From positions 23,338 to 36,530 of the forward strand of contig PAJB01000005.1 of assembly GCA_002710905.1 (NCBI GenBank): 13,193 nt of DNA. Direction: 5' to 3'. Positions 1 through 7,231 of this stretch are shown in pieces (positions within the stretch are counted from its first letter, which is position 1; each line of letters starts with the position of its first letter). The translations under genes and the position numbers were made by a program. The notes under the pieces were generated by a model that was given only the letters and a program-made list of their open reading frames with translations, was not told where the DNA came from and did no database searches. This DNA is from Chloroflexota bacterium (GTDB lineage: Bacteria > Chloroflexota > Dehalococcoidia > UBA2979).

Positions 1-1769
1 GTAACCATTTTAGACTCTATTGGAGTATTCTCAGACATTCCAATTTTTTCCATAGTTGTAGACAGCCAATCTGGAGCAAACCTACGCATTAATTCATCAT
101 CAAAGGATACATAAAGTCGAGTATATCCAGGATCTCCTTGCCTTCCTGAACGACCTCTTAATTGATTATCAATTCTTCTACTTTCATGTCTTTCTGTGCC
201 AAGCACATGCAAGCCACCCAATTCAACAACACCTGGACCAAGCTTAATATCAGTACCTCTACCTGCCATATTTGTTGCAATTGTGACGGCACCTTTCATC
301 CCAGCATTTGCTATAATTCCTGCTTCACTTTCATGGTTTTTCGCATTTAGAATTTCATGCTTAATCCGACGTGAAGTAAGTAACTTTGATAATTTTTCTG
401 ATGATTCTATAGAAGAAGTGCCTACTAAAACTGGAATTTCATCATCCGCACATAGACTTATTTTTTCAGCAACAGCATTAAACTTAGCGTTCTCATTACT
501 ATAAACTAAGTCAGGAAGGTCGCCTCTTTGCATTGGCACATTTGTTGGGATAACATATACATCGAGATTATAAATCTTCGCAAATTCTTCTGCTTCAGTT
601 ACGGCAGTTCCTGTCATACCAGCTAATTTAGTATACATTCGAAAATAGTTTTGAATTGTAATAGTTGCGAATGTCATTGATTCTTGTTGTACAGCTAAGC
701 CTTCTTTAGCTTCAATTGCTTGATGCAAGCCATCTGACCATCTCCTGCCTTCCTGCAATCGACCAGTAAATGCATCAACAATAATTATTTGCCCATCTTT
801 AACAACATAATCTTTATCTCTGTGATAAAGCGATTTTGCTCTTAAACAAGCTTCAATATATTTCAATAATGAATGTGATTCACTGGAATATAAGTTAGAA
901 AGATTTAAACGATTTTCAATATATTCGATACCGCTTTCTGTTAAAAAAACGGTGCGACTGGCTTCATCAATATCATAATGAATATTAATTTGTAAATTTC
1001 TAACAATTTTTGTAAATTGACTATATAAAGATAAATCTTCAGATGCCTGGCCTGAAATGATTAATGGTGTTCTAGCTTCATCAATTAACACACTGTCAAC
1101 TTCATCAACAATTACAAAATCTAATGCATTCTGCACTTTTGATTCATTTGTAACTCTCATATTATCTCTAAGATAATCAAAGCCAAATTCACTATTTGTA
1201 CCATAAATAATATTGCTTGTATAAGCATCTATTCTTTCACTTTCCTGTAAGTATTCATGACCCACAGCATTAGAAACTTTAGATTCAGAGAGTAAGTATG
1301 TCTGATTATTTTGTAAAACAGCAACACTAAGACCTAAATTTTGTAAAGCACGACCATACCATTGAGCATCACGTCGTGCTAAATAATCATTCACAGTTAC
1401 TAAATGGCAGCAGTTTCCTAAAATAGCATTTAAATAAAGACACATTGTTGCAACTAATGTCTTTCCTTCACCTGTCTTCATTTCTGCTATAGAGCCTTCA
1501 TGTAACGCTAAAGCACCTATAAGTTGTACATCATATGCCCATTCATTCGTGACACGACGAATGGCTTCTCTAATACATGCGAGACTGTCTACGAGTATTT
1601 CGTCCAATTTTTGATCAGATTGTTGAAGTTGAGTTGAAAAATTTTTTAATTCATCATCAGAAAGAGCTTTGAATCGATCTTCTTTTTCATTAATTAGAGT
1701 AACTTGTGACTGAAATTTTTTTATGGCTTTAGTATTCGCATTACCAAAAAATTTACTTAGTATGCTCAT
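1..1769 (-). CDS. secA: Preprotein translocase ATPase SecA (3' end beyond left edge)
   Basis: SecA is the cytoplasmic motor ATPase that pushes unfolded precursors through SecYEG. Reading the minus strand from ATG at 1769 gives 589 residues without a stop, so the gene leaves the window; the family is usually 800-1000 residues. Visible motifs: Walker A MKTGEGKT (97-104, K103), the DEVD box (222-225) followed by LIDEARTPLIISG, the AGMTGTA segment of the preprotein-crosslinking/NBD2 junction (near 380), NMAGRGTD (ending D507) and the arginine-finger region QLRGRSGRQGDPG (536-548). The helical scaffold and C-terminal tail are not in the window. The N-terminus MSILSKFFG is typical of the family, which supports this start; the ribosome site (AAGAGAA-like) is weak. 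It follows prs by 51 bases on the same strand and probably shares its transcript. Features after residue 548 (RFAPDWL, PIESKMVT) look Chloroflexota-like from memory. Confidence 0.97.
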   Translation of the reverse strand, partial: MSILSKFFGNANTKAIKKFQSQVTLINEKEDRFKALSDDELKNFSTQLQQSDQKLDEILVDSLACIREAIRRVTNEWAYDVQLIGALALHEGSIAEMKTGEGKTLVATMCLYLNAILGNCCHLVTVNDYLARRDAQWYGRALQNLGLSVAVLQNNQTYLLSESKVSNAVGHEYLQESERIDAYTSNIIYGTNSEFGFDYLRDNMRVTNESKVQNALDFVIVDEVDSVLIDEARTPLIISGQASEDLSLYSQFTKIVRNLQINIHYDIDEASRTVFLTESGIEYIENRLNLSNLYSSESHSLLKYIEACLRAKSLYHRDKDYVVKDGQIIIVDAFTGRLQEGRRWSDGLHQAIEAKEGLAVQQESMTFATITIQNYFRMYTKLAGMTGTAVTEAEEFAKIYNLDVYVIPTNVPMQRGDLPDLVYSNENAKFNAVAEKISLCADDEIPVLVGTSSIESSEKLSKLLTSRRIKHEILNAKNHESEAGIIANAGMKGAVTIATNMAGRGTDIKLGPGVVELGGLHVLGTERHESRRIDNQLRGRSGRQGDPGYTRLYVSFDDELMRRFAPDWLSTTMEKIGMSENTPIESKMV

Positions 1770-1820
1770 CTTAAATTCTCTTTTGTCATTAAATATAAAA
1801 CAATTACATCAATCATGTTT

Positions 1821-2768
1821 TTAATGCCTAAATAATGCACCAATAGATTCCCCAGTGTGAATACGATTAATTGCTTCTCCAAATAATTGAGTTGTAGAAA
1901 TAATAGTCGGTTTATTCTGGGAGAATTTTGATAGATCTATTGGTACAGTATCTGAAAAAACCAATTCATCAATTTTTAAACTATCAATTACTTGAATGCC
2001 CTTTTCATTAAACATAGGATGGACACATGCAACTCTTATAGAATTTGGGTTTTCTTTTTTAATTAATTCAACTGCTAAAGCAACAGTGCCTCCTGTTAAT
2101 ATTTCATCATCCATAATAATGCAATCTTTTCCAGCTACATCACCAATAATAGTGGATCCATTTGGTTCTTCAGAATTATCAACACGTCTCTTATCAATAA
2201 TTGCAAGGTCACAATTAAGATCATTAGCTAATCGAGCAGCACTTTTGGCTCCACCTGCATCGGTAGCTACAATGACAGGAGATTCAAAATCCTTTGATTT
2301 GAAATAATCTCCTATTAATGGATAGGCAGTTAATTCATCTAATGGAATATTAAAAAATCCTTGTATCTGACCAGCATGCAAGTCAATTGTTAGAACTCTA
2401 TTTGCACCAGCTACTTCTAAAAAATTAGCAATTAACCTTGCAGAAATTGGTACGCGTGGCTGATCCTTTTTATCTGAACGACCATAAGCGTAATATGGAA
2501 TTACCGCTGTAATTCTCCCTGCAGAAGCTCGCTTTGCTGCATCAATCATTAACATTAATTCCATTAGTCTTGTGTTCACTGGGCTAACAATTGGCTGAAC
2601 AATAAAAACATCTCTCTCTCGAATATTATCAAGCAATCTTACAAAAACATTCTCATTAGAAAATTCAAAGACTTCGCTGTTACTGAGTTCAATTTTTAGA
2701 TGTTTGCAAATTTCTGCAGCAAAATCTTGATTTGCATTACCTGAAAAAACTACAATATCTTGATTCAC
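1821..2768 (-). CDS. prs: Ribose-phosphate pyrophosphokinase (PRPP synthetase)
   Basis: Makes 5-phosphoribosyl-1-pyrophosphate from ribose 5-phosphate and ATP for purine, pyrimidine, His, Trp and NAD synthesis; a cytoplasmic enzyme. The 315 residues match the usual class I length. Visible are the N-terminal FSGNAN, the ATP-binding YGRSDKKDQPRVPISA region (canonical YARQDRK), the catalytic-His segment DLHAGQIQGFF, the IDKRR flexible-loop lysine, and the PRPP-binding loop at D220-T228. That loop reads DDEILTGGT rather than the canonical DDxxDTxGT, so the conserved Asp is Leu224 and the loop resembles that of general phosphoribosyltransferases. The start is GTG at 2768: an overlapping ATG at 2770 runs directly into TGA, and AAGGTG lies four bases upstream of the GTG. 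It is first in an apparent prs-secA unit and divergent from the acyl-CoA dehydrogenase. Confidence 0.96.
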   Translation of the reverse strand: MNQDIVVFSGNANQDFAAEICKHLKIELSNSEVFEFSNENVFVRLLDNIRERDVFIVQPIVSPVNTRLMELMLMIDAAKRASAGRITAVIPYYAYGRSDKKDQPRVPISARLIANFLEVAGANRVLTIDLHAGQIQGFFNIPLDELTAYPLIGDYFKSKDFESPVIVATDAGGAKSAARLANDLNCDLAIIDKRRVDNSEEPNGSTIIGDVAGKDCIIMDDEILTGGTVALAVELIKKENPNSIRVACVHPMFNEKGIQVIDSLKIDELVFSDTVPIDLSKFSQNKPTIISTTQLFGEAINRIHTGESIGALFRH

Positions 2769-2883
2769 ATTGCACCTTATAAACTTGTTTAAATTATTTT
2801 GTTATAAACAATATTTACTATAATTCTATTCTAACCAATACTTAAATTGATAGAATAAATAAAGAAAATTTTTTTTACATGCT

Positions 2884-2911
2884 TTGACAAGTATGTCAGT
2901 TAATTTAAAAT
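2884..2911 (+). promoter_or_regulatory. Sigma70-type promoter of the acyl-CoA dehydrogenase unit
   Basis: TTGACA at 2884-2889 is a perfect -35 box. TAAAAT at 2906-2911 matches TATAAT at five of six positions, with a 16-base spacer. Transcription would begin near 2918, giving a leader of about 36 bases before the TTG start at 2954. This is the clearest promoter in the window, though in AT-rich DNA a chance match cannot be excluded. Leftward promoters for prs in the same spacer (2769-2953) could not be called with confidence. Confidence 0.6.
2885..2898. promoter_or_regulatory. Inverted repeat over the -35 box, candidate operator
   Basis: TGACA-AGTA-TGTCA is a perfect 5-base inverted repeat with a 4-base centre, lying on the -35 box of the acyl-CoA dehydrogenase promoter. 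A dimeric repressor bound here would block RNA polymerase; that is inference, and no regulator gene is adjacent. A second palindrome, ATTCTTAAGAAT (2920-2931), sits at the predicted transcript start, but it is AT-rich and weaker as evidence. Confidence 0.35.
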
Positions 2912-2953
2912 ATTAGTTCATTCTTAAGAATTAATTTATTTGGAAATGTTATT

Positions 2954-4114
2954 TTGGATTTTTCACTCAAAGAATATGAAGATGATTTTCAAGCTTCATT
3001 AACTAATCGATTATCTAAACTTTTGCCCAAAGATTGGGGTGATAGAAGTTTTATTATTTCAAACACAGACAAAGAATGGAAAAAAATTGCTAAAGATGTC
3101 ACTAATGATTTATCGAAAGATAGACTCCTAACTCAAGCTTGGCCGGAAAAATATGGAGGTATTGGAGCAACCAATCTCAAGCAAGCTATTTTTAATCACA
3201 TCCTTTCTTATATGAATGCTCCAATTAATAATATGACCGGTGTTAACTGGATTGGTCCAGCACTTATGATGTATGGCAATCAAGAACAAAAAGAACTCTA
3301 TTTGCCTAGAATTGCTGAAGCGGTAGATCAGTGGTGTTTACTTTATTCAGAACCAACTGCAGGTTCAGATTTAGCATCATTGCAAACACATGCTGTAAAG
3401 AACGGAGATAACTATGTTATTAATGGACAAAAAATCTGGGCTTCCAATGCTGAGGAGTCTGATTTTGGACTAGTAGCTGTACGAACAAATCCAGATGCAC
3501 CAAAACATAAAGGCCTCTCAACATTAATTGTACCAATGGACTCACCAGGAATTTCCATAAATCCAATAAAAGATATTAATGGAAAAGATTCACTTAATGA
3601 GGTGTTTTTTGATAACGTTCAAATCTCAACAAAAAATATCGTCGGTCAAGAAAACCGAGGATGGTATCAAATGGCTTCTTCATTAGATTTTGAGCGTTCT
3701 GGTATTGCTACATTTTCTGCAGCAAAAAGAAATTTAGAAAAGTTGATTGATATTACAAAGTCAATGCCAGAAATAACTGAAAATAAAAAAACTTACAGAG
3801 AAGACATTGCTAATCATTGGATAGAAATGAATACCGGTTTTAATTTAGCAATTAAAATACCTTTGCTCCAAGATCAAGGGATCAATCCAACTTACGAAGC
3901 ATCGATATCAAAACTGTATGGTACAGAATTAACACAGAAAATTGCACAAACTAGCATGCAATTGCTTGGAACGCATGGACAATTAAAAAATAACCAAAAT
4001 ATGTTTGAGGTGTCTGAGCAATATCTTTCAGCAATTGCAAGTACAATTGCAAAAGGCACATCTGAAATACAACGCAATACTATTGCTACACAAGGGCTTG
4101 GCTTGCCTAGGTAA
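2954..4114 (+). CDS. Acyl-CoA dehydrogenase family protein (FadE-like)
   Basis: FAD-dependent alpha,beta-dehydrogenation of an acyl-CoA, with electrons going to ETF; substrate unknown. The 386 residues are normal for the family. Visible are the N-terminal helical domain, the flavin/substrate segment with YSEPTAGSDLASL and INGQKIWASNA in the beta-domain, and the C-terminal GTSEIQRNTIA signature. The usual short/medium-chain catalytic Glu just before GTSEIQR is Lys367, while Glu247 in LDFERSG occupies the alternative base position known from isovaleryl-CoA and long-chain dehydrogenases and from actinobacterial FadE subunits. The enzyme is therefore probably active and of that subtype. The start is TTG at 2954: MDFSLKEYE matches the typical MDFSL N-terminus, GGAA lies eight bases upstream, and the nearby ATG at 2946 is in another frame. 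It is first of a rightward set, 68 bases before the hydrolase-fold gene. Confidence 0.9.
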   Translation: MDFSLKEYEDDFQASLTNRLSKLLPKDWGDRSFIISNTDKEWKKIAKDVTNDLSKDRLLTQAWPEKYGGIGATNLKQAIFNHILSYMNAPINNMTGVNWIGPALMMYGNQEQKELYLPRIAEAVDQWCLLYSEPTAGSDLASLQTHAVKNGDNYVINGQKIWASNAEESDFGLVAVRTNPDAPKHKGLSTLIVPMDSPGISINPIKDINGKDSLNEVFFDNVQISTKNIVGQENRGWYQMASSLDFERSGIATFSAAKRNLEKLIDITKSMPEITENKKTYREDIANHWIEMNTGFNLAIKIPLLQDQGINPTYEASISKLYGTELTQKIAQTSMQLLGTHGQLKNNQNMFEVSEQYLSAIASTIAKGTSEIQRNTIATQGLGLPR

Positions 4115-4170
4115 GAAAGTTATAATAAATTACACGTAAAAAATACTATTTTACTATTAAACAAAATTTG

Positions 4171-4176
4171 AGGGGG
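4171..4176 (+). promoter_or_regulatory. Strong ribosome binding site of the hydrolase-fold gene
   Basis: AGGGGG ends six bases before the ATG at 4183. It is much stronger than the poor or absent Shine-Dalgarno sites of most genes here; only glnA1 (7978-7984) has a similar one. It fixes the start and suggests high translation. Confidence 0.7.
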
Positions 4177-4182
4177 TAAACA

Positions 4183-5022
4183 ATGGTAACTGATACTAAA
4201 TTAAAGCGAGGGTTTGTTCAGATTCCTGATGGCAACGTAGAATATTTTGAAATTGGTTCAGGTGAGCCTTTTTTAATGTTGCATGCTACGCCAGCTTCAT
4301 GCATGACATACAAGGACATTGCTCCTTTGCTTGCTGATGAGTTCAGAGTTATTGCAATGACAACTATGGGATATGGTCAATCTGACAGGCCAAATCCACC
4401 TTATGAGAACTTAGGTAGTTTTGCTAATTCTGTTTCACAATTCTTAGATGCATTGGGAGTAGAAAAAACGTCATTGTTTGGAACGCACACTGGTTCAGAA
4501 ATTGCTGCTGTATTTGCTGCAACTTACCCTGAAAAAGTAGATAAATTAGTCCTTGAAGAAGTGTTCAACTGGGGCACACCCTCAAGAAGAGCTGTTCACG
4601 AACGAATCCATAGTTACTACCAAGAAAAACAAGATGGCACACACTTACTTGAACTTTGGGAAAAAGTCGGTGGCCTTAAAGAAGGTGCAGACTTAAAACG
4701 AACAACTGAAAGATTTATTAGTAATTTGATTGTTAATTCTAATGAAGGTGCTGAAATTTATGGTGGCATGGGATGGGAAGGTGCAGGACCATTTGCAATG
4801 ACTCATCATGATATGTGGGAAACCGTTGAAGATATTCAAGCACCAACACTAGTTATACATGGTACAACTAGTGAATTAGGACGCTCACATGAAAAGTTTC
4901 TTGCAAATCTTAAGCGATCTAGAGGAATTAACCCACCAAGCCAAGGTAATTTTACTCCTCATCAAGCTCCAGAAATTTGGGCTGATGAGGTAAGAAAATT
5001 TCTAAGAGATCCTGGAGTTTAA
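4183..5022 (+). CDS. Alpha/beta-hydrolase-fold protein with atypical catalytic positions
   Basis: The 279 residues have the alpha/beta-hydrolase layout. After an N-terminal strand pair comes the oxyanion-type loop LHATPASCM, then FRVIAMTTMGYGQSDRP, the nucleophile-elbow region (about 98-106), a cap domain (about 130-210), the late strand TLVIHG and the terminal helix PEIWADEVRKFL. The elbow reads G-T-H-T-G with His102 where the family has Ser, Asp or Cys. At the late-strand acid position the sequence is GTTSE rather than GxxD. In the catalytic-His loop, GNFTPH aligned to canonical GHFPH puts Asn256 at the His, with His260 nearby. Either a different chemistry or a binding role is possible; no substrate can be named. 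There is no signal peptide, so it is cytoplasmic. It follows the acyl-CoA dehydrogenase by 68 bases with its own strong ribosome site. The fold assignment is secure; the function is not. Confidence 0.85.
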   Translation: MVTDTKLKRGFVQIPDGNVEYFEIGSGEPFLMLHATPASCMTYKDIAPLLADEFRVIAMTTMGYGQSDRPNPPYENLGSFANSVSQFLDALGVEKTSLFGTHTGSEIAAVFAATYPEKVDKLVLEEVFNWGTPSRRAVHERIHSYYQEKQDGTHLLELWEKVGGLKEGADLKRTTERFISNLIVNSNEGAEIYGGMGWEGAGPFAMTHHDMWETVEDIQAPTLVIHGTTSELGRSHEKFLANLKRSRGINPPSQGNFTPHQAPEIWADEVRKFLRDPGV

Positions 5023-5056
5023 TTTTAGAAAGATATTATTAAAATAAGGTAAATTG

Positions 5057-5302
5057 ATGCATAAGGCTTTTAAGTATTTCAAAGTATCATCTGTCGCCTT
5101 TTTAATTGCGTTATTAAACAGCAAGTTTGTTTTTGCTGAAGAACAAAATCGTATTATTGAAAGAAATGATGGATATATGTCGATAGTGGTATATACATTA
5201 TTATCTGTAATAGCACTATTTACTTTTTTTTCCTTAATTTATATTTTCTTAAAACAATTAAATATTGAATGGGATTTCCAAAAGGATGATGAACATCATT
5301 AA
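5057..5302 (+). CDS. Small exported/membrane protein of unknown function
   Basis: 81 residues. The N-terminus looks like a type I signal peptide: MHKAFKYFK (basic), a hydrophobic core (about 11-22) and a VFA-EE cleavage site near residue 28. After a short polar stretch comes one strong transmembrane helix (about 41-66), then an acidic, His-ending tail (QKDDEHH). The mature protein would be a single-span protein of about 55 residues with a short cytoplasmic tail. The start is taken at ATG 5057, with AAGGT six bases upstream; a TTG directly before it (5054) is less likely. It lies 34 bases after the hydrolase-fold gene. I do not recognise the family. A CcmD-like heme-handling subunit is conceivable, given the NDGYM-then-helix layout and the CcmB-like gene on the facing strand, but this is weak. 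Confidence 0.6.
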   Translation: MHKAFKYFKVSSVAFLIALLNSKFVFAEEQNRIIERNDGYMSIVVYTLLSVIALFTFFSLIYIFLKQLNIEWDFQKDDEHH

Positions 5303-5379
5303 TTTTTAGTAACTCTAAGAATGCATTTTAGTTTATTCCTAGTACTACTAGTTCTTTCAATGTTTTATAACGAATCTTT

Positions 5380-6105
5380 CTAATAAAATTTTAGAGTTGA
5401 AAAATAATTTGTAAATATTAAAACTACAGAACCAACAACAAAAACAGTAGCACTCTGAATAATTTGGAAATTGGAAATACCATTTTGATTACCGCGAATA
5501 TATTCACTTAGGTTACTGAAAAAAAGGTTAGACAAAGAGTCAAAGATATTAAATAAATAAATAAGAGCTATTATAAAAATTAATAATGAGATTAAGTATC
5601 TTATTAACTTGTTAGTATTTAATATTGAGTTCAAGAAGCAAATAATTAAAAAAAGAAACAACTGCATTAAAGCAACCAAAAAAATCACTTTAAGAACCGA
5701 TAAAATTAATAAATCTTGAATTGCAAATAAATTAAGCATTACCATAAAAAGAATTAACAATGTAATTTTTGCAAATAATAAATAAGTCAAGTAACTTAGC
5801 AAGCATCCAAGATAAATAGAAATCTTTGAAGCATTATATGAAAACAGCCATTTATGCCTCTCAATGAAACTTCTGCTAAATAAATCATCCAATCCTACAG
5901 AATAGAAAAACAATTGAGAGGGAATATAAATATACAAAAGAAAAAAAGTAAATGTTTCAGATGCTAATTCTTTTTCTACAGCAGAAACAAAAATTAATAG
6001 CAACATACAAAAAAAATTAAATAAGAGACTTACTCTAATATTCCATGAATTTAAATTATTTAAAAATTGAAATTTATATATTGTAAAAAAACTTTTCATT
6101 TGCAT
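5380..6105 (-). CDS. ABC transporter permease, CcmB/ABC-2-like
   Basis: 241 residues, very hydrophobic, with about six predicted membrane helices (roughly 23-43, 50-70, 97-120, 133-157, 166-188, 215-235). The loop after helix 2 (GLDDLFSRSFIERHKWLFSYNASKISIYLG) has the amphipathic coupling-helix layout seen in CcmB and ABC-2 exporters, where 'erlF.rd...g.l..l..s' precedes helix 3. CcmB, with CcmA and CcmC, handles heme or a thiol for cytochrome c maturation. The similarity here is one of layout rather than strong identity, so a generic ABC-2 exporter is equally possible. ATG at 6105 is used; a second ATG two codons on (6099) is an alternative and neither has a good ribosome site. It lies 22 bases after the ATPase gene and converges on the small membrane-protein gene. 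Confidence 0.7.
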   Translation of the reverse strand: MQMKSFFTIYKFQFLNNLNSWNIRVSLLFNFFCMLLLIFVSAVEKELASETFTFFLLYIYIPSQLFFYSVGLDDLFSRSFIERHKWLFSYNASKISIYLGCLLSYLTYLLFAKITLLILFMVMLNLFAIQDLLILSVLKVIFLVALMQLFLFLIICFLNSILNTNKLIRYLISLLIFIIALIYLFNIFDSLSNLFFSNLSEYIRGNQNGISNFQIIQSATVFVVGSVVLIFTNYFSTLKFY

Positions 6106-6127
6106 TAATTATCAATTATATTTCTTA

Positions 6128-7120
6128 TTAAGATTCTTCTATATCTAAACTATTTTCTAACGCATCAATATTCTTTAATAAAGATTGAAAATGTGGCTGA
6201 CCCAATTGAAGTCTACCCTGAACAATATCAATTAATTGCAAATCAACTTGAGGAGAAATTGATTTCATAAATATAACTGAGAGACCTATTCTTTTGATAA
6301 TGTCAGATAACAGAAAAAAACAATCTTCAAGCTGCCTAGATTGAAAAAAGGTAACAGTAAAAATTGAATTTTTTCTAACAAAAGTTAACTCTTTTTGAAG
6401 GGTCAAATATACTAATTTCTCTTCAAACTTTGATAAATTGCCATCAACAGATAGTTGAATAATATTCCTACCTGCAATTCTAGAATAAGATAAAATGTCA
6501 GATTTATGAATAATGGCTCCTTCAAACATTAATGCAATGGAACTTGCGATGCGCTCCAAGTTATCTAATTTAGTATCAGAAATGATACAAGCCATATCTC
6601 TATGAAATATATTTTTTAAAAAAATAGTTAGTTTTTCAATTTCTTCGTCATTCAGTCCTTTAAAAGGTTCATCTAGGACTAATAAATTTGGCTTATTAAT
6701 TAATGAACCTAAAATTGAAACCGTTCTTTTTTGAAAAAATGATAAATCCCCTATTTTAGAAGAAGCATAGTTATGTAAGTCAAATTTTTTTAAAAGTGAA
6801 ATTATTTCATTATATTGACTATTGCGTTCCACATTATTTATCTCAACGAGCATAATTGCAAAATCGAAAACCTTTAAATGATCAGGTAAAGAAAAATCAG
6901 AGGAAAAATATGAAATATTAACATAATCAGCAAAATCTATAGAACCGCTTGTCTGTTTGTTCTTACGAGCTATTACAGAAAGCAAAGATGACTTTCCTGA
7001 ATGCTCAGGGCCAGCTATTCCAACAATTTCACCATTCAAAATATTGAAATTAATAGAGTCGAAAGCAATCTGACTATTATTATAAATTTTTGATAAATCC
7101 CTTATTTCAACAACTGACAT
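6128..7120 (-). CDS. ABC transporter ATP-binding protein with degenerate motifs
   Basis: 330 residues: a nucleotide-binding domain (about 1-215) and a C-terminal extension of about 115 residues of the kind found in NatA/GldA-type ATPases. Walker A GPEHSGKSS (37-45, K43) and Walker B LLVLDEP (146-152, E151) are intact. Three other motifs are not. The Q-loop glutamine is Ser74 (YFSSD). The signature LSGGQ reads LSFFQ (126-130), losing both glycines. The H-loop His is Asp182 (ISDTK). ATP binding is likely; the usual hydrolysis cycle is doubtful unless the partner site compensates. TAAGGTAAC six bases before ATG 7120 is a good ribosome site. It is followed after 22 bases by the permease gene, so the two form one transporter. 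It is divergent from glnR across 111 bases, in which a GlnR-box-like pair overlaps its ribosome site. At 330 residues it is too long for a plain CcmA. Confidence 0.85.
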   Translation of the reverse strand: MSVVEIRDLSKIYNNSQIAFDSINFNILNGEIVGIAGPEHSGKSSLLSVIARKNKQTSGSIDFADYVNISYFSSDFSLPDHLKVFDFAIMLVEINNVERNSQYNEIISLLKKFDLHNYASSKIGDLSFFQKRTVSILGSLINKPNLLVLDEPFKGLNDEEIEKLTIFLKNIFHRDMACIISDTKLDNLERIASSIALMFEGAIIHKSDILSYSRIAGRNIIQLSVDGNLSKFEEKLVYLTLQKELTFVRKNSIFTVTFFQSRQLEDCFFLLSDIIKRIGLSVIFMKSISPQVDLQLIDIVQGRLQLGQPHFQSLLKNIDALENSLDIEES

Positions 7121-7122
7121 AT

Positions 7123-7138
7123 GTTACCTTAGCTAAAC
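7123..7138. promoter_or_regulatory. Candidate GlnR box between the ABC ATPase gene and glnR
   Basis: GTTAC-N6-TAAAC fits the actinobacterial GlnR consensus gTnAC-N6-GaAAC at all four fixed bases of the first half and four of five in the second. It starts two bases upstream of the ATPase start codon, over its ribosome site, and lies about 95-110 bases before glnR. Part of the match (GGTAAC on the minus strand) is also the Shine-Dalgarno sequence, which lowers its weight as an independent signal. Confidence 0.35.
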
Positions 7139-7231
7139 AATTCTTAATTTTTCTAATTAGGTACATTCTAACATTAATATTAAGAATATATTTAATCGTT
7201 TTTATTACAATTTAAATTATCATCTTATAAA

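Noticed and set aside
162..504. Two overlapping plus-strand open frames
   Set aside because: They lie wholly opposite a continuous SecA frame with all its motifs, and their translations show no recognisable domain.
5339..5351. CTAGTACTACTAG palindrome in the convergent spacer
   Set aside because: It has a single central base, so no workable RNA hairpin loop forms without opening the stem, and it is isolated.
5311..5398. Inverted repeat AACTCTAA / TTAGAGTT flanking the convergent gene ends
   Set aside because: Only 8 bases with about 72 bases between the arms; the right arm is inside the permease coding sequence, so a terminator cannot be supported.
7218..7223. TATCAT as a -10 box for a leaderless glnR mRNA
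   Set aside because: Spacing to ATG 7232 would suit it, but no -35 match is found at the right distance and such hexamers are common in AT-rich DNA.
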